From JBMDXB01 sp048594975 (GTDB lineage: Bacteria; Acidobacteriota; Vicinamibacteria; Vicinamibacterales; 2-12-FULL-66-21), in NCBI GenBank assembly GCA_048594975.1, contig JBMDXQ010000007.1:1-64000 (forward strand): 64,000 nucleotides of DNA. The letters run 5' to 3'. The position numbers and the translations under genes were made by a program. The notes under the pieces are model-generated. The model was not told where the DNA came from. It saw only the letters and a program-made list of their open reading frames with translations, and made no database searches. Numbering within the stretch: position 1 is the first letter of the stretch; every line of letters begins with the position of its first letter. Shown here one piece after another: positions 44,406-52,582 of the stretch.

Positions 44406-44753
44406 TTACCTGCCGGTGCCCGACCTTCGCGGCGGCGCCTGCGTCGGGTACGCCTTGCCCTCCTCGCTAACGGCCGCGCCCGACACCGCGGCACCAGCGC
44501 CGGCAGAGGAATCGCCGAACAACCGCTTGCGAATCGCCGGCGAGGGACGCCCCGCGCGCAAGGAAGCAAGATCGCCGCGCCTCACGGCGGCCGGCGCCCG
44601 TTTCTCGCCGCCCGCAGCGGTCCTGGGAAGCGGTGCCGTCGCCGCCTTCAGCCGTCGGGTCACCGTGGCCGGCCGGCGTCCCGCCGTCAACTGGTCGATG
44701 TCGGACTGACTGAAGTCGATCGGCGCCCGTTTCCCGCGCGGCTCACCAGACAT
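44406..44753 (-). CDS. Basic 115-residue protein with an internally duplicated motif, unknown
   Basis: The ATG at 44753 lies inside the 3' end of the preceding 72-residue gene, giving an 11-base overlap. The sequence carries a motif twice: SDIDQLTAGRRPATVTRRLK at residues 17-36 and GDLASLRAGRPSPAIRKRLF at 60-79 (pattern D-x-x-x-L-x-AGR, then a basic RRL/KRL). The rest is Ala/Arg/Gly-rich and probably disordered. There is no signal peptide or membrane helix. It is the last gene of the four-gene cassette. I do not recognise a family; a short binding or docking module present in two copies is a fair guess. Confidence 0.6.
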   Translation of the reverse strand: MSGEPRGKRAPIDFSQSDIDQLTAGRRPATVTRRLKAATAPLPRTAAGGEKRAPAAVRRGDLASLRAGRPSPAIRKRLFGDSSAGAGAAVSGAAVSEEGKAYPTQAPPRRSGTGR

Positions 44754-44961
44754 ACATCTCCTTGACGCGGCCGTTCTCGACCCGTACGTCCACGTTCCGA
44801 TTCCCCTGCTTCGCGTGCGCGGCCAGGACCGCGAAGTTCGTGCACGCATCGGCACGGTTGTCCTCGAACTTCCGCCACGCTCCGTCAATCCAGCCGTGGA
44901 CGTTCGACTCCTGTTCGTTCGACCACAGCGCTTCGACTTTCTTGCCGTTCAACCACGCCAT
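44743..44961 (-). CDS. 72-residue stand-alone NEQESN-type domain protein, unknown
   Basis: The ATG at 44961 follows GAGGAG by eight bases. The sequence (AWLNGKKVEALWSNEQESNV, then DGAWRKFEDNRADACTNFAV and LAAHAKQGNRNVDVRVENG) is clearly homologous to the N-terminal domain of the protease at 45520-46287: shared blocks are ALW-NEQESN, WRK--D---DACTN and a C-terminal strand pair. So this is the same domain on its own. It has no signal peptide. The family is not one I recognise. It lies 34 bases after the 171-residue gene and overlaps the next one. Confidence 0.75.
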   Translation of the reverse strand: MAWLNGKKVEALWSNEQESNVHGWIDGAWRKFEDNRADACTNFAVLAAHAKQGNRNVDVRVENGRVKEMYVW

Positions 44962-44995
44962 AGCGTGCTCTCCTCGATGTGCGCAGGTTCCGCTT

Positions 44996-45511
44996 TCACG
45001 GTTTGATGTTCCGCACGCCCGTCAGCGATGCCCCGGCCGCATACACCGCATCGATCGCCTGCTGTACCTGTCGCGGAGGCACCTTGTTCTGGACCCGGGC
45101 TTGGTCAGGATCAGCGGCGAAGTACAAGCGTTCGACGTTGGAGCCGTCGGACACCTCGAGAATGCCGACGAGGGTGTCGGGGAGGAACGAGGGGGACTCG
45201 CGCGGGCGCGCCAGCGCAGGCTCGAGCCTGCGCAGCAGCGCGACGAACTCGCGATCCGCCAGCGTCCGCCGGACCCTTTCCTCGGCCGCTGGCCGTCTCT
45301 TCAACTGGTCCTCCACCCGGCAGGTGGCGGAACCGTCGCCCTTGGCCTCGAATTCGAACCGGTATCGGTGAGACGGCAGCCCGCCGCGCACGGTCATCCG
45401 CACGACGATCGGCCGGCGGCTGGTCTCGTCCGAGATGGCCGCGGCGACGCGATCGCGCAGCGTCGTCGCCGCGGGCGTGCTGGTTGGCTGGCGTTTCTGG
45501 TCCTGTGCCAT
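44996..45511 (-). CDS. 171-residue cytoplasmic protein of the protease cassette, unknown
   Basis: The ATG at 45511 comes eight bases after the protease stop, so the two genes are co-transcribed. The product has a disordered start (QDQKRQPTSTPAATT), then beta-strands (RPIVVRMTVRGG; RYRFEFEAKGDGSATCRVED), helices (RVRRTLADREFVALLRRLEP), another strand pair (DTLVGILEVSDGSNVERLYF) and a C-terminal helix (RQVQQAIDAVYAAGASLTG). It has no signal peptide. I do not recognise it. As the middle gene next to a protease it could be an inhibitor, chaperone or adaptor; nothing in the sequence decides this. Confidence 0.7.
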   Translation of the reverse strand: MAQDQKRQPTSTPAATTLRDRVAAAISDETSRRPIVVRMTVRGGLPSHRYRFEFEAKGDGSATCRVEDQLKRRPAAEERVRRTLADREFVALLRRLEPALARPRESPSFLPDTLVGILEVSDGSNVERLYFAADPDQARVQNKVPPRQVQQAIDAVYAAGASLTGVRNIKP

Positions 45512-45519
45512 CGCGCGCC

Positions 45520-46287
45520 TCAGGCGGGAGTGGTGTCCTGCGAGAGTCGGTCGCAGAACGGCTGGCAGAGCCGCGATACCACCTCCGAGTTGTCGTCCAT
45601 GACCGTGCCGGTGTTCTTCGGGTTTCGGTTCGGACACACGTCGTCCTCCGCGTACTCGTCGGGATGACCGAGGAGGTGTCCGAACTCGTGCGAGGCGACG
45701 TCACCTGAATCGTCCGTGTGCCACAGGCCCAGGTTACTGCGGCCGCCACCGCGCTTCACGCGTACCTGCAGGTGAGGATTGTCCGAGCTCCATTGCACCT
45801 CGTAGGTCAGCGCGCACGCGGAGGTGCAGCCGGGACGCCCGCAGCAGGCGAACCGGTAGCTCCACTTGTCCTCGATCCCGCGTTTCCAGCGGTCCTTCAC
45901 TTCCGTCAGCAGCGCGTCCGACACGTCAGAATCAGGGTTGAGCTGGATTCGAGCCGTGATGTGAGTGCCCTGCTGAACGAAGGCGGCGGTCCATCCGAAG
46001 ATACATTCGCTCACCGAGAAACTGATCTCCTGGGGGGCGAACAGCCCGCCGTGGGAGAAATCGTAGATCTCGGTGATGTACCAGGTATCGCCGCGCAGGT
46101 CTTCCCGGACCATGACGTCGGCGGCGCGCGCCTTGGCAAGGGCGGCAACCGCGAGCAGGTTGGTGCAGGCGTCGCGATGGCTATCGTCGAGCTTGCGCCA
46201 GCCGGCGCCGCTCAGCCACACCCAGGCATTCGATTCCTGCTCGTTGCACCAGAGGGCCTGGATGCGACGCCTGCACGAGACAGCCAC
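45520..46287 (-). CDS. Metzincin-like zinc protease with N-terminal NEQESN domain, no signal peptide
   Basis: 255 residues from the GTG at 46287, which follows GGAGG by five bases; a GTG at 46293 overlaps that site. Residues 1-70 form the domain also found alone at 44743-44961 (RRRIQALWCNEQESNAWVWL; WRKLDDSHRDACTNLLAVAA). The C-terminal part has HEFGHLLGHPD, the extended zinc motif HExxHxxGxxD (His200, Glu201, His204, Asp210), and GTVMD (Met230), which fits a metzincin Met-turn. A cysteine-rich patch (FACCGRPGCTSACALTYEVQ) precedes it. There is no Sec, Tat or lipoprotein signal, so the enzyme acts inside the cell or leaves by another route. First gene of a four-gene operon with a strong promoter. 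Confidence 0.82.
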   Translation of the reverse strand: MAVSCRRRIQALWCNEQESNAWVWLSGAGWRKLDDSHRDACTNLLAVAALAKARAADVMVREDLRGDTWYITEIYDFSHGGLFAPQEISFSVSECIFGWTAAFVQQGTHITARIQLNPDSDVSDALLTEVKDRWKRGIEDKWSYRFACCGRPGCTSACALTYEVQWSSDNPHLQVRVKRGGGRSNLGLWHTDDSGDVASHEFGHLLGHPDEYAEDDVCPNRNPKNTGTVMDDNSEVVSRLCQPFCDRLSQDTTPA

Positions 46288-46334
46288 GACCACCTCCGCG
46301 GCACAGCACCTTCGCGCGCAATCGTGAGGCGGGG

Positions 46335-46363
46335 ATTAAAGCACCAACCATCGTACCGGTCAA
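46335..46363 (-). promoter_or_regulatory. Strong sigma70-type promoter of the protease cassette
   Basis: On the minus strand TTGACC (46363-46358), 17 bases, then TTTAAT (46340-46335): five of six matches in each box. This is the best promoter in the window and drives the four genes down to 44406. Confidence 0.7.
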
Positions 46364-46469
46364 CCGGCAGGAGGAAGGAAACGATGCGCAGACCGTCAAG
46401 GCCGGCTTCGCCCATCGAAGAAGGTAGTATCTGCTCGCGATCCTTCGCACCTGCCCCGGAGCCGATGCC

Positions 46470-47462
46470 GTGTTGAAACGAGCCCTCACCACTTCCCTGC
46501 TGCTCGTCGTTCTCGCCGCGCCCTCGGCCAACGGCCCGGTGGCGCACACGTTTTCCATCGTGGCTCGCGATCCGGCCACAGGCGAGATCGGCGTCGCCGT
46601 GCAATCGCACTGGTTCTCCGTCGGCTCCGTGGTGACCTGGGCGGAGGCGGGTGTCGGCGCCGTCGCGACGCAGTCCTTCGTCGATCCGGGGTACGGCGTG
46701 AAGGGCCTCGACTTGATGCGCGGCGGCACGCCGGCGCCGGCCGCGCTCGACCAGCTGGTCGCCGCCGACAAGCAGCCCGACGGCAGGCAGGTCGCGATGG
46801 TCGATGCGCAGGGCCGGGTCGCCGCCTACACCGGCAAGTCCGCTATCGCCGCCGCCGGACACGATCTGGGCGAACAGTTTGCCGTCCAGGCGAACATGAT
46901 GGCCAGCGCGAAGGTCTGGCCCGCGATGGCGACCGCCTTCACATCGACGAAGGGCGACCTCGCCGAGAGGCTGCTCGCCGCGCTGGAGGCCGGCCAGGCA
47001 TCGGGCGGCGATCTCCGCGGGCGCCAGTCAGCGGCACTGCTCGTCGTCGGGGCGAAGACCACGGGACGGCCGTGGACGGGCGCAGACCGGGTCTTCGATC
47101 TCCGCGTCGAGGATCACCCGCGGCCGATCGCCGAATTGCGCAGGCTGGTGCGACTGCAGCGCGCCTACGCACATGCCAATCGCGGCGACGAGCTCATGAC
47201 CGAGCAGAAGGTCGACCAGGCGCTGAAGCAGTACGAGGCGGCCAGCCGGATCGCCCCCGAGATCCTCGAGCTGCCGTTCTGGCACGCCGTCACGCTGGCC
47301 TCGGTCGGCCGCGAGAGCGAGGCGGCACCGATCTTCCGCCGCGTATTCGCACGGGAGCCGCAGTGGGCCGAGCTGCTCACCCGCCTGCCCGCCGCCGGCC
47401 TGCTGCCGAACGATCCAGCACTCGTGAAGCGCATGCTCGCGCTCGCGCCGAAGGGCCGGTAG
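46470..47462 (+). CDS. DUF1028 domain protein (Ntn-hydrolase-like)
   Basis: 330 residues from the GTG at 46470, eight bases after GGAG. A signal peptide (ALTTSLLLVVLAAPSANGPV) precedes HTFSIVARDPATGEIGVAVQ, the opening of DUF1028. AGVGAVATQSFVDPGYGVKG and YTGKSAIAAAGHDLGEQFAV are also family motifs. The last about 80 residues look helical and TPR-like (KVDQALKQYEAASRIAPEIL). DUF1028 proteins are predicted Ntn-type amidohydrolases or peptidases, without an established substrate. The gene is divergent from the protease cassette. Confidence 0.9.
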   Translation: MLKRALTTSLLLVVLAAPSANGPVAHTFSIVARDPATGEIGVAVQSHWFSVGSVVTWAEAGVGAVATQSFVDPGYGVKGLDLMRGGTPAPAALDQLVAADKQPDGRQVAMVDAQGRVAAYTGKSAIAAAGHDLGEQFAVQANMMASAKVWPAMATAFTSTKGDLAERLLAALEAGQASGGDLRGRQSAALLVVGAKTTGRPWTGADRVFDLRVEDHPRPIAELRRLVRLQRAYAHANRGDELMTEQKVDQALKQYEAASRIAPEILELPFWHAVTLASVGRESEAAPIFRRVFAREPQWAELLTRLPAAGLLPNDPALVKRMLALAPKGR

Positions 47463-47499
47463 TGAGTCGTCGGTCACGCGTGGGCGGAGGCATCGACCC

Positions 47500-50103
47500 C
47501 TAGACCTCGCGCAGTACCTGCACCGGCTCGACCCGTGCGGCGCGCGCCGAAGGGATGAGAGCCGCCAGCGTTGCGACCACCAGCACGATCGCCACGACCA
47601 TCGCCAGCACGAGCGGGTCGGCCGGGGAAACACCGAACAGCATCCCGACGAGCAACCGCGTGAAGAGGAAGGAGAGCAGAAGGCCGATGGCGATCGCGAC
47701 GCCCACGACGCGCCAGGCCTGGATCAGGAACTCGCGGACGATCCGCGTGCCCGCCGCGCCGAGCGCAAGCCGAAGGCCGACCTCGCGCCGCCGCAGGCTG
47801 ACCACGTAGCTCAGCGTGCCGTACAGGCCGAGACATGCCAGCCCGAGCGCCGTCAGCGCGAAGAACGCCAGCAGCACGGTGCGCAGCCGGTTCTGCGCGA
47901 ATGCGCCGCCGATCCGCTCGTCGAGCGGAGCGATGTCGTACACCGATCGGAGCGGTTCGCGCTCCTTCAGCTTGACCCGTACGGCCTGCGTGAGTTCGGC
48001 GGGGTCGCCGCGGGTGCGTACGAGGAAGTGCGGTGTGGGGTTGGGTGCGCTGAAGCACAGATACACGATTGGGGTCGGCGCGCGATCGACGCCGTGGTCG
48101 CGCGCGTCGGCGACGATCCCGACAATGGTGCCGCGATCAGACGCGTTCGTGCCGCTGGCCAGGTGGAGCCCGATCGGCGGACGTCCCGCGAGATATCGCG
48201 ATTGAAACGCACGGTTCACGAGGAGCTGCCGGGGCGCACCGAACGGCCGCCGCCGGCATATCTCCCCACCGACGAGCGGGATCTTCATCGTCGCGAAGTA
48301 CTCGGCCGAGACGACGCGGCTCTCCGCGACGAGCCGCTGATCGCCCTCGTTCCTGGCTTCCACCAGCGCAAACGCCTGCTCGTACTCCGTGGGCACGCCA
48401 GGCAGGAAGGTAGACGTTGCGACGGCGTCGACGCCGGGCACAGCGCGCAGCTCGTCGATGGTGCTGTCGATGCGCGTCACCAGGCGGGCATAGTCGATCG
48501 TCTCGGCGAAGCTCCCGCTCATGCGGAAGGTCAGCACCCGCGCCGGATCGAATCCGAGATCGACGCGCGAGAGCTCATGGAAGCTGCGCACGAGCAGCCC
48601 CGCCGCGGTCAGGAGGACCACCGACAGCGCGACCTGCGCGCCTACGTAGAGCCACTGCAGCAGACTGCGCCCCGTCACCTGCGTCCGCCCGGTCTCGTTC
48701 AGCGCGCTGGCCGCCGATGCACGCGCCGACCGTACGGCGGGGACGATGCCGGAGAAAAGCGCGACGAGGATGGCGCTCACCAGCGTATAGAGGAGGATCC
48801 GGCGGTCGATCGCGATCTCCTCGACCCGGGGCAGGTCCGCGGCCGCGGCGCGCAGCCCTGCCACCGAAGCCGCCGCGACGAGCAGCCCCAGTGCCGCGCC
48901 GGCGAACGCGAGGATCGAGGTCTCGATGACCAATTGGACAATCACCGCCAGCCGCGACGCGCCGAGCGCGAGCCGCACCGAGATCTCGTGGTGCCGGCCG
49001 GCACCGCGCGCGAGCAGCAGGCCGGCGATGTTCGTACAGGTGATGAGCAGCAGCACCGAGACGCCGGCGAAGAGGAGCCACAGCGAGTTGCGGACGGCGC
49101 CGATCGCCGCGTCCTTCAGCGGCACGATCTCGACGCGGAGCACGGCGTCGGTCTCCGGGAACAGCCGACCGAGCTCAGCCTGCACCGCGTCCAGGTTCGC
49201 GCGCGCCTGATCGAGGGTCACCCCGCGCTTGAGGCGGCCGATGCCCGTGAACCAGGTCGCGCGTCGCGATTGTGCGTACCGATTGTCGACCGCGGACGGG
49301 AACCAGAGGTCGACGGCGCGGTCGGGAAGGAAGAAGGCGGGCGGCATCACGCCGATGACCGGGATCGAGGTGCTGCCGATGCGGACGGTCCTGCCCAGCG
49401 CGTTCGGATCGCCGCCCAGCCGGGTGCGCCAGTACCGGTCGCTCACGAGAACGGCCGGCGGCCCGCCGGTCCGGTGCTCGGCAGCAGTGAATCCGCGACC
49501 GGTGGCCGGACCCGTGCGCCACACCTCGAGGAAGCGCGGCGCCACCCACGCGCGCCGCACGCGCTCGGGCAGCTCGCCGGAGGTTTCCGAGACGTCTTCC
49601 GTGTAGTAGCCGGTGATGCCATCGAAGGTCACGGCGAGACGCTGCCAGTCTTCCAGGCGCACCGGCGCGATGCTCGTCTCCGCGGCCCGATCCTGCACCT
49701 GGCGCAGGCGAACCAGGCGATCGGCCTCGGGAAACGGCAGCGATCGCAGCAGCACGGCGTCGACCGCGGAGAACACGGCGGTGTTCGCGCCGATGCCCAA
49801 CGCCAGCGTCAGGAGGGCGGTCACGGTGAAGCCCGGCGTGCGCCCGAGCGCCCGCACCGCGTAGCGGACGTCGCGCAGGCACGCGTCCGCCACGATGGAG
49901 ACGTCGGCGTCGCGCGTGCGCTCCGCCTGCACGACGATGTTGCCGAACGCCATGCGCGCCTGGCGGCGAGCCTCGGACGCGCCGAGGCCGTCGGCACGAA
50001 GCTGGTCTTCACGTTCCGCGAGATGGAAGGAGAGCTCGCGCTCGATCTCGCGCTCGATCCGGCCCGGGCGGAGCGTGTTCCAGAGACGGCGAAGGCCGGA
50101 CAT
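47500..50103 (-). CDS. ADOP family ABC transporter permease (second copy)
   Basis: 867 residues. The ATG at 50103 follows GGGAGG. The N-terminal ADOP segment (IEREIERELSFHLAEREDQL; EARRQARMAFGNIVVQAE) is followed by a helix (GFTVTALLTLALGIGANTAV), the first MacB-type periplasmic domain, membrane helices with TCTNIAGLLLARGAGRHHEI, and the second module (LQWLYVGAQVALSVVLLTAA), ending LRRREVGLRLALGAAGTRIV and AARVEPVQVLREV. It has the same architecture as the ADOP at 30279 but is not a recent duplicate. It lies 11 bases after its PadR gene. It has no ATPase partner. Confidence 0.95.
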   Translation of the reverse strand: MSGLRRLWNTLRPGRIEREIERELSFHLAEREDQLRADGLGASEARRQARMAFGNIVVQAERTRDADVSIVADACLRDVRYAVRALGRTPGFTVTALLTLALGIGANTAVFSAVDAVLLRSLPFPEADRLVRLRQVQDRAAETSIAPVRLEDWQRLAVTFDGITGYYTEDVSETSGELPERVRRAWVAPRFLEVWRTGPATGRGFTAAEHRTGGPPAVLVSDRYWRTRLGGDPNALGRTVRIGSTSIPVIGVMPPAFFLPDRAVDLWFPSAVDNRYAQSRRATWFTGIGRLKRGVTLDQARANLDAVQAELGRLFPETDAVLRVEIVPLKDAAIGAVRNSLWLLFAGVSVLLLITCTNIAGLLLARGAGRHHEISVRLALGASRLAVIVQLVIETSILAFAGAALGLLVAAASVAGLRAAAADLPRVEEIAIDRRILLYTLVSAILVALFSGIVPAVRSARASAASALNETGRTQVTGRSLLQWLYVGAQVALSVVLLTAAGLLVRSFHELSRVDLGFDPARVLTFRMSGSFAETIDYARLVTRIDSTIDELRAVPGVDAVATSTFLPGVPTEYEQAFALVEARNEGDQRLVAESRVVSAEYFATMKIPLVGGEICRRRPFGAPRQLLVNRAFQSRYLAGRPPIGLHLASGTNASDRGTIVGIVADARDHGVDRAPTPIVYLCFSAPNPTPHFLVRTRGDPAELTQAVRVKLKEREPLRSVYDIAPLDERIGGAFAQNRLRTVLLAFFALTALGLACLGLYGTLSYVVSLRRREVGLRLALGAAGTRIVREFLIQAWRVVGVAIAIGLLLSFLFTRLLVGMLFGVSPADPLVLAMVVAIVLVVATLAALIPSARAARVEPVQVLREV

Positions 50104-50114
50104 GGCGTCCTCCC

Positions 50115-50450
50115 TCAGGCCTGGCGCAGCACGCGGGCGACGCCCTGCGTCAGACGCGCCCAGCTCGCTTCCTCGCGCGCGAGCTGCTTCCGGCCCTCCG
50201 CGGTGAGCGAGTAGAAGCGGGCCTCGCGGTTCTTCTCGGTCACGCCCCACTCCCCGCGCAACCAGCCCTGCTGCTCCATCCGGTGCAGCGCGGGGTACAG
50301 CGACCCCTCCTCGACGCGGAGCAGGTCCGCGGACACGCGCTGGATGTGGGTGGTGATCGCGTAACCGTGCATCCGCCGGTTGGAGGCGAGCGACCGCAGC
50401 ACGAGGAGCGCGAGCGTGCCCTGGAGGATGTCGTTCTTCTGTGGCGGCAC
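50115..50450 (-). CDS. PadR family transcriptional regulator (second copy)
   Basis: 111 residues from a GTG at 50450. It has the PadR pattern QKNDILQGTLALLVLRSLAS, HGYAITTHIQRVS, VEEGSLYPALHRMEQQGWL and ARFYSLTAEGRKQLARE. It precedes an ADOP permease by 11 bases. A near-palindrome (CTAACTAGCTTTGCTTAG, 50477-50494) between promoter and gene is a possible binding site for its own control. Confidence 0.95.
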   Translation of the reverse strand: MPPQKNDILQGTLALLVLRSLASNRRMHGYAITTHIQRVSADLLRVEEGSLYPALHRMEQQGWLRGEWGVTEKNREARFYSLTAEGRKQLAREEASWARLTQGVARVLRQA

Positions 50451-50496
50451 GGACCTCGAGCCAGAGTTCGCTATGCCTAACTAGCTTTGCTTAGCG

Positions 50497-50526
50497 ACTC
50501 TAGTCCGCGTCGCCGGCGGCTGTCAA
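50497..50526 (-). promoter_or_regulatory. Promoter of the second PadR/ADOP operon
   Basis: On the minus strand a perfect TTGACA (50526-50521), 18 bases, then TAGAGT (50502-50497). The predicted start of transcription is about 40 bases before the GTG at 50450. Confidence 0.6.
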
Positions 50527-50992
50527 TCTGTCGTGAATGCGGCCCCGAGGGCGCAGCACGCCCGTCGTCCCGCCCGCGGTCACGGCCGCGCCAGCGCTCG
50601 TTGGCGTCGAGCTCGGGCGGCAGGTCGCGACCGCCACTGCCGGTCCCGCCGGGCCGAACATGCCCGCGTCCACGACGGCCCCGGGCCCACACGCGCCTGC
50701 CGTCCGGGGACAAACCCGCTGCCGTGTTCTCGACAGCCCGCCGACGTTCCGGCGAGCGTGCCAGTGCGGATTCCCTGACTGTCGCTCGGGCACGGACGCC
50801 GTCGGCCGTACGTCTGAGGCACGAATCTCGCAAAGCGGGTGCGTGCCCCTATGTACAACGGAAAGCCGTCAGGAGACGCCGCGCGGTTCGCTCGCGTGGC
50901 GTAGCCGAACCAGCGCGCCGCGCCGCGCGGGATCGGACCCTGTCATCGGGCTCACAACGACGAAGCCGGCACGGTCGCGCCGGGAGGAACCG
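50527..50992. other. Intergenic region upstream of the subtilase, no gene seen
   Basis: This 466-base gap has long open frames on both strands, but they lack the codon bias and motifs of a real gene. No convincing promoter for the subtilase is visible; TATGTA at 50850-50855 is the only -10-like hexamer. Only the ribosome-binding site GGGAGGA at 50982-50988 is clear. Confidence 0.5.
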
Positions 50993-52570
50993 ATGGTCAT
51001 GCGCGCAGCGTCCCTTGCGTTCGTTCTGCTCTCAGCAACGCTCCTGTCCACTGCCCAGGAGCCCGCTCGCCCGCCGCAGCCGGCCGCCTCGAACGGGCAG
51101 CGGCAACGGCTCCACGACGTGCCCACACCGTCCGTCCTCCAGGGCCTGCGGACGACGCCGTACGCGCCCATCGAGGTCAACGCCGGCGGCCGCACCGTCA
51201 ACGTCCCCGAGTACTGGGCGATCGACCCGGCAACCGGCGCCGCCTTCAGGCGCGGGGAACTGCTGGTGCGGTTCAGGGATGATGTCGACGCGATCACGCG
51301 CGCGCAGGCGCTGCGCGCCAACGGCGCGTCGCGCATCGTGCGCACGCTGCCAGGACACTGGAGCCTGGTCCAGCTGGAGCGCGACACGCCGGCGCGGCTG
51401 GCAGCCGATGGCTTTGCCGCCCGGCCGGACGTGGTCGAAGTGTCGTTGAACTACCGGCTCGACACCCAGCAGCTTCGGCCGAACGACGAGTTCTTCCAGC
51501 TGCAATGGAACTTCGAGGCCATCAACCTGCCGGCGGCGTGGCAGATCAACCCGGGGGCGCGCAACGACGTGATCGTCGCGGTCGTCGACAGCGGCCTCAA
51601 CGTCGTCACCGACACCTTCGTATTCCCCAGCCCGTTTGCCGGCGAGATTCCCGTGCGGTTTGCCGAGGTTCCAGACCTGGTCACCAGCGATCGGATCGTC
51701 GCCCCCTATGACTTCATCTGGGAGGACGAGTTCCCGATGGATCTCGGCGGCCACGGCACACACGTGGCCGGCACCGTCGCACAGCAGACCAACAACAACA
51801 TGGGAGTCGCGGGGGTCGCCTACAACGTCAAGCTGATGCCGCTGAAGGTGCTGTCCGGCGGCGGCGGGCTGATCTCGTGGGACCTGATACTCGGCGCGCC
51901 AGGCCCGGGTGGCACGGCGACCATCGTGTCGGAGGCCATCCGCTATGCCGCCGACAACGGTGCTCGGGTCATCAACCTGAGCCTCGGAGGACCCGGTCCG
52001 ATCCCGACGGTGCGCGACGCCATCGCGTACGCCGTGGGGCGCGGCGCCTTCGTGGCGATCGCCGCGGGAAACAACGGCGACGACGGCAATCCCGTGGAAT
52101 ACCCGGCGTCGTATGCCAGCGGGATCGACGGCGCGATGGCAGTCGGTGCGGTCAATCGGCAGTTGCGGCGCGCGAGCTACTCGGGGCATCAACCCTACGT
52201 CGAGATCTGCGCACCGGGCGGAGAGGTCGAGAGCCCCTTCGACTACGAGGGCGGCATCACGCAGGTCGGCTACAACGAAGCGGCTACGCTGTCGTTCCTC
52301 ACCGCGGCACAGAAGGTGGAAGCGCTCCTCATCGGGTTCCGCCCCCGCTTCGACCGCTTCGAGCTCCGCCCCTTCAACGGGACCTCCATGGCGGCACCTC
52401 ACGTCTCCGGCGTCGCGGCGCTGTTGTATTCGCAGGGCATCCACAGCCCCGGCGCGATCGAGGCGGCGATCAAGCGGTTCGCGAAGCCGATCGAGGCCAC
52501 ATCGGAGGAGTGCGGAGCGGGCCTCGTCGATGCGCGTCGGGCGCTGCGCGGACTCGGGCTTGCGCGGTAG
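50993..52570 (+). CDS. S8 family serine protease (subtilase), secreted
   Basis: 525 residues from the ATG at 50993 after GGGAGGA; the next Met, two codons on, is also possible. A signal peptide (RAASLAFVLLSATLLSTAQ) is followed by a prodomain with a fervidolysin-like strand (GELLVRFRDDVDAITRAQAL; DVVEVSLNYRL). The catalytic triad is complete: Asp199 in AVVDSGLN, His254 in GGHGTHVAGTV and Ser465 in NGTSMAAPHVSGVAAL. The oxyanion Asn lies in AIAAGNNGDDGN. About 100 extra residues between the Asn and Ser regions (ICAPGGEVESPFDYEGGITQ onward) form an insert. The product probably degrades extracellular protein. It is followed after 12 bases by the SH3/beta-barrel gene. Confidence 0.95.
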   Translation: MVMRAASLAFVLLSATLLSTAQEPARPPQPAASNGQRQRLHDVPTPSVLQGLRTTPYAPIEVNAGGRTVNVPEYWAIDPATGAAFRRGELLVRFRDDVDAITRAQALRANGASRIVRTLPGHWSLVQLERDTPARLAADGFAARPDVVEVSLNYRLDTQQLRPNDEFFQLQWNFEAINLPAAWQINPGARNDVIVAVVDSGLNVVTDTFVFPSPFAGEIPVRFAEVPDLVTSDRIVAPYDFIWEDEFPMDLGGHGTHVAGTVAQQTNNNMGVAGVAYNVKLMPLKVLSGGGGLISWDLILGAPGPGGTATIVSEAIRYAADNGARVINLSLGGPGPIPTVRDAIAYAVGRGAFVAIAAGNNGDDGNPVEYPASYASGIDGAMAVGAVNRQLRRASYSGHQPYVEICAPGGEVESPFDYEGGITQVGYNEAATLSFLTAAQKVEALLIGFRPRFDRFELRPFNGTSMAAPHVSGVAALLYSQGIHSPGAIEAAIKRFAKPIEATSEECGAGLVDARRALRGLGLAR

Positions 52571-52582
52571 GAGGTGGTGTTC

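Noticed and set aside
48028..50214. A 728-codon plus-strand frame over the second ADOP gene
   Set aside because: It mirrors the permease; no ribosome-binding site or family similarity.
50477..50833. Minus-strand frame with an LSPDGRRV-like segment, resembling a WD40/S9 propeller piece
   Set aside because: The resemblance is one short phrase; the rest is Arg/Gly-rich and a promoter for PadR overlaps it.
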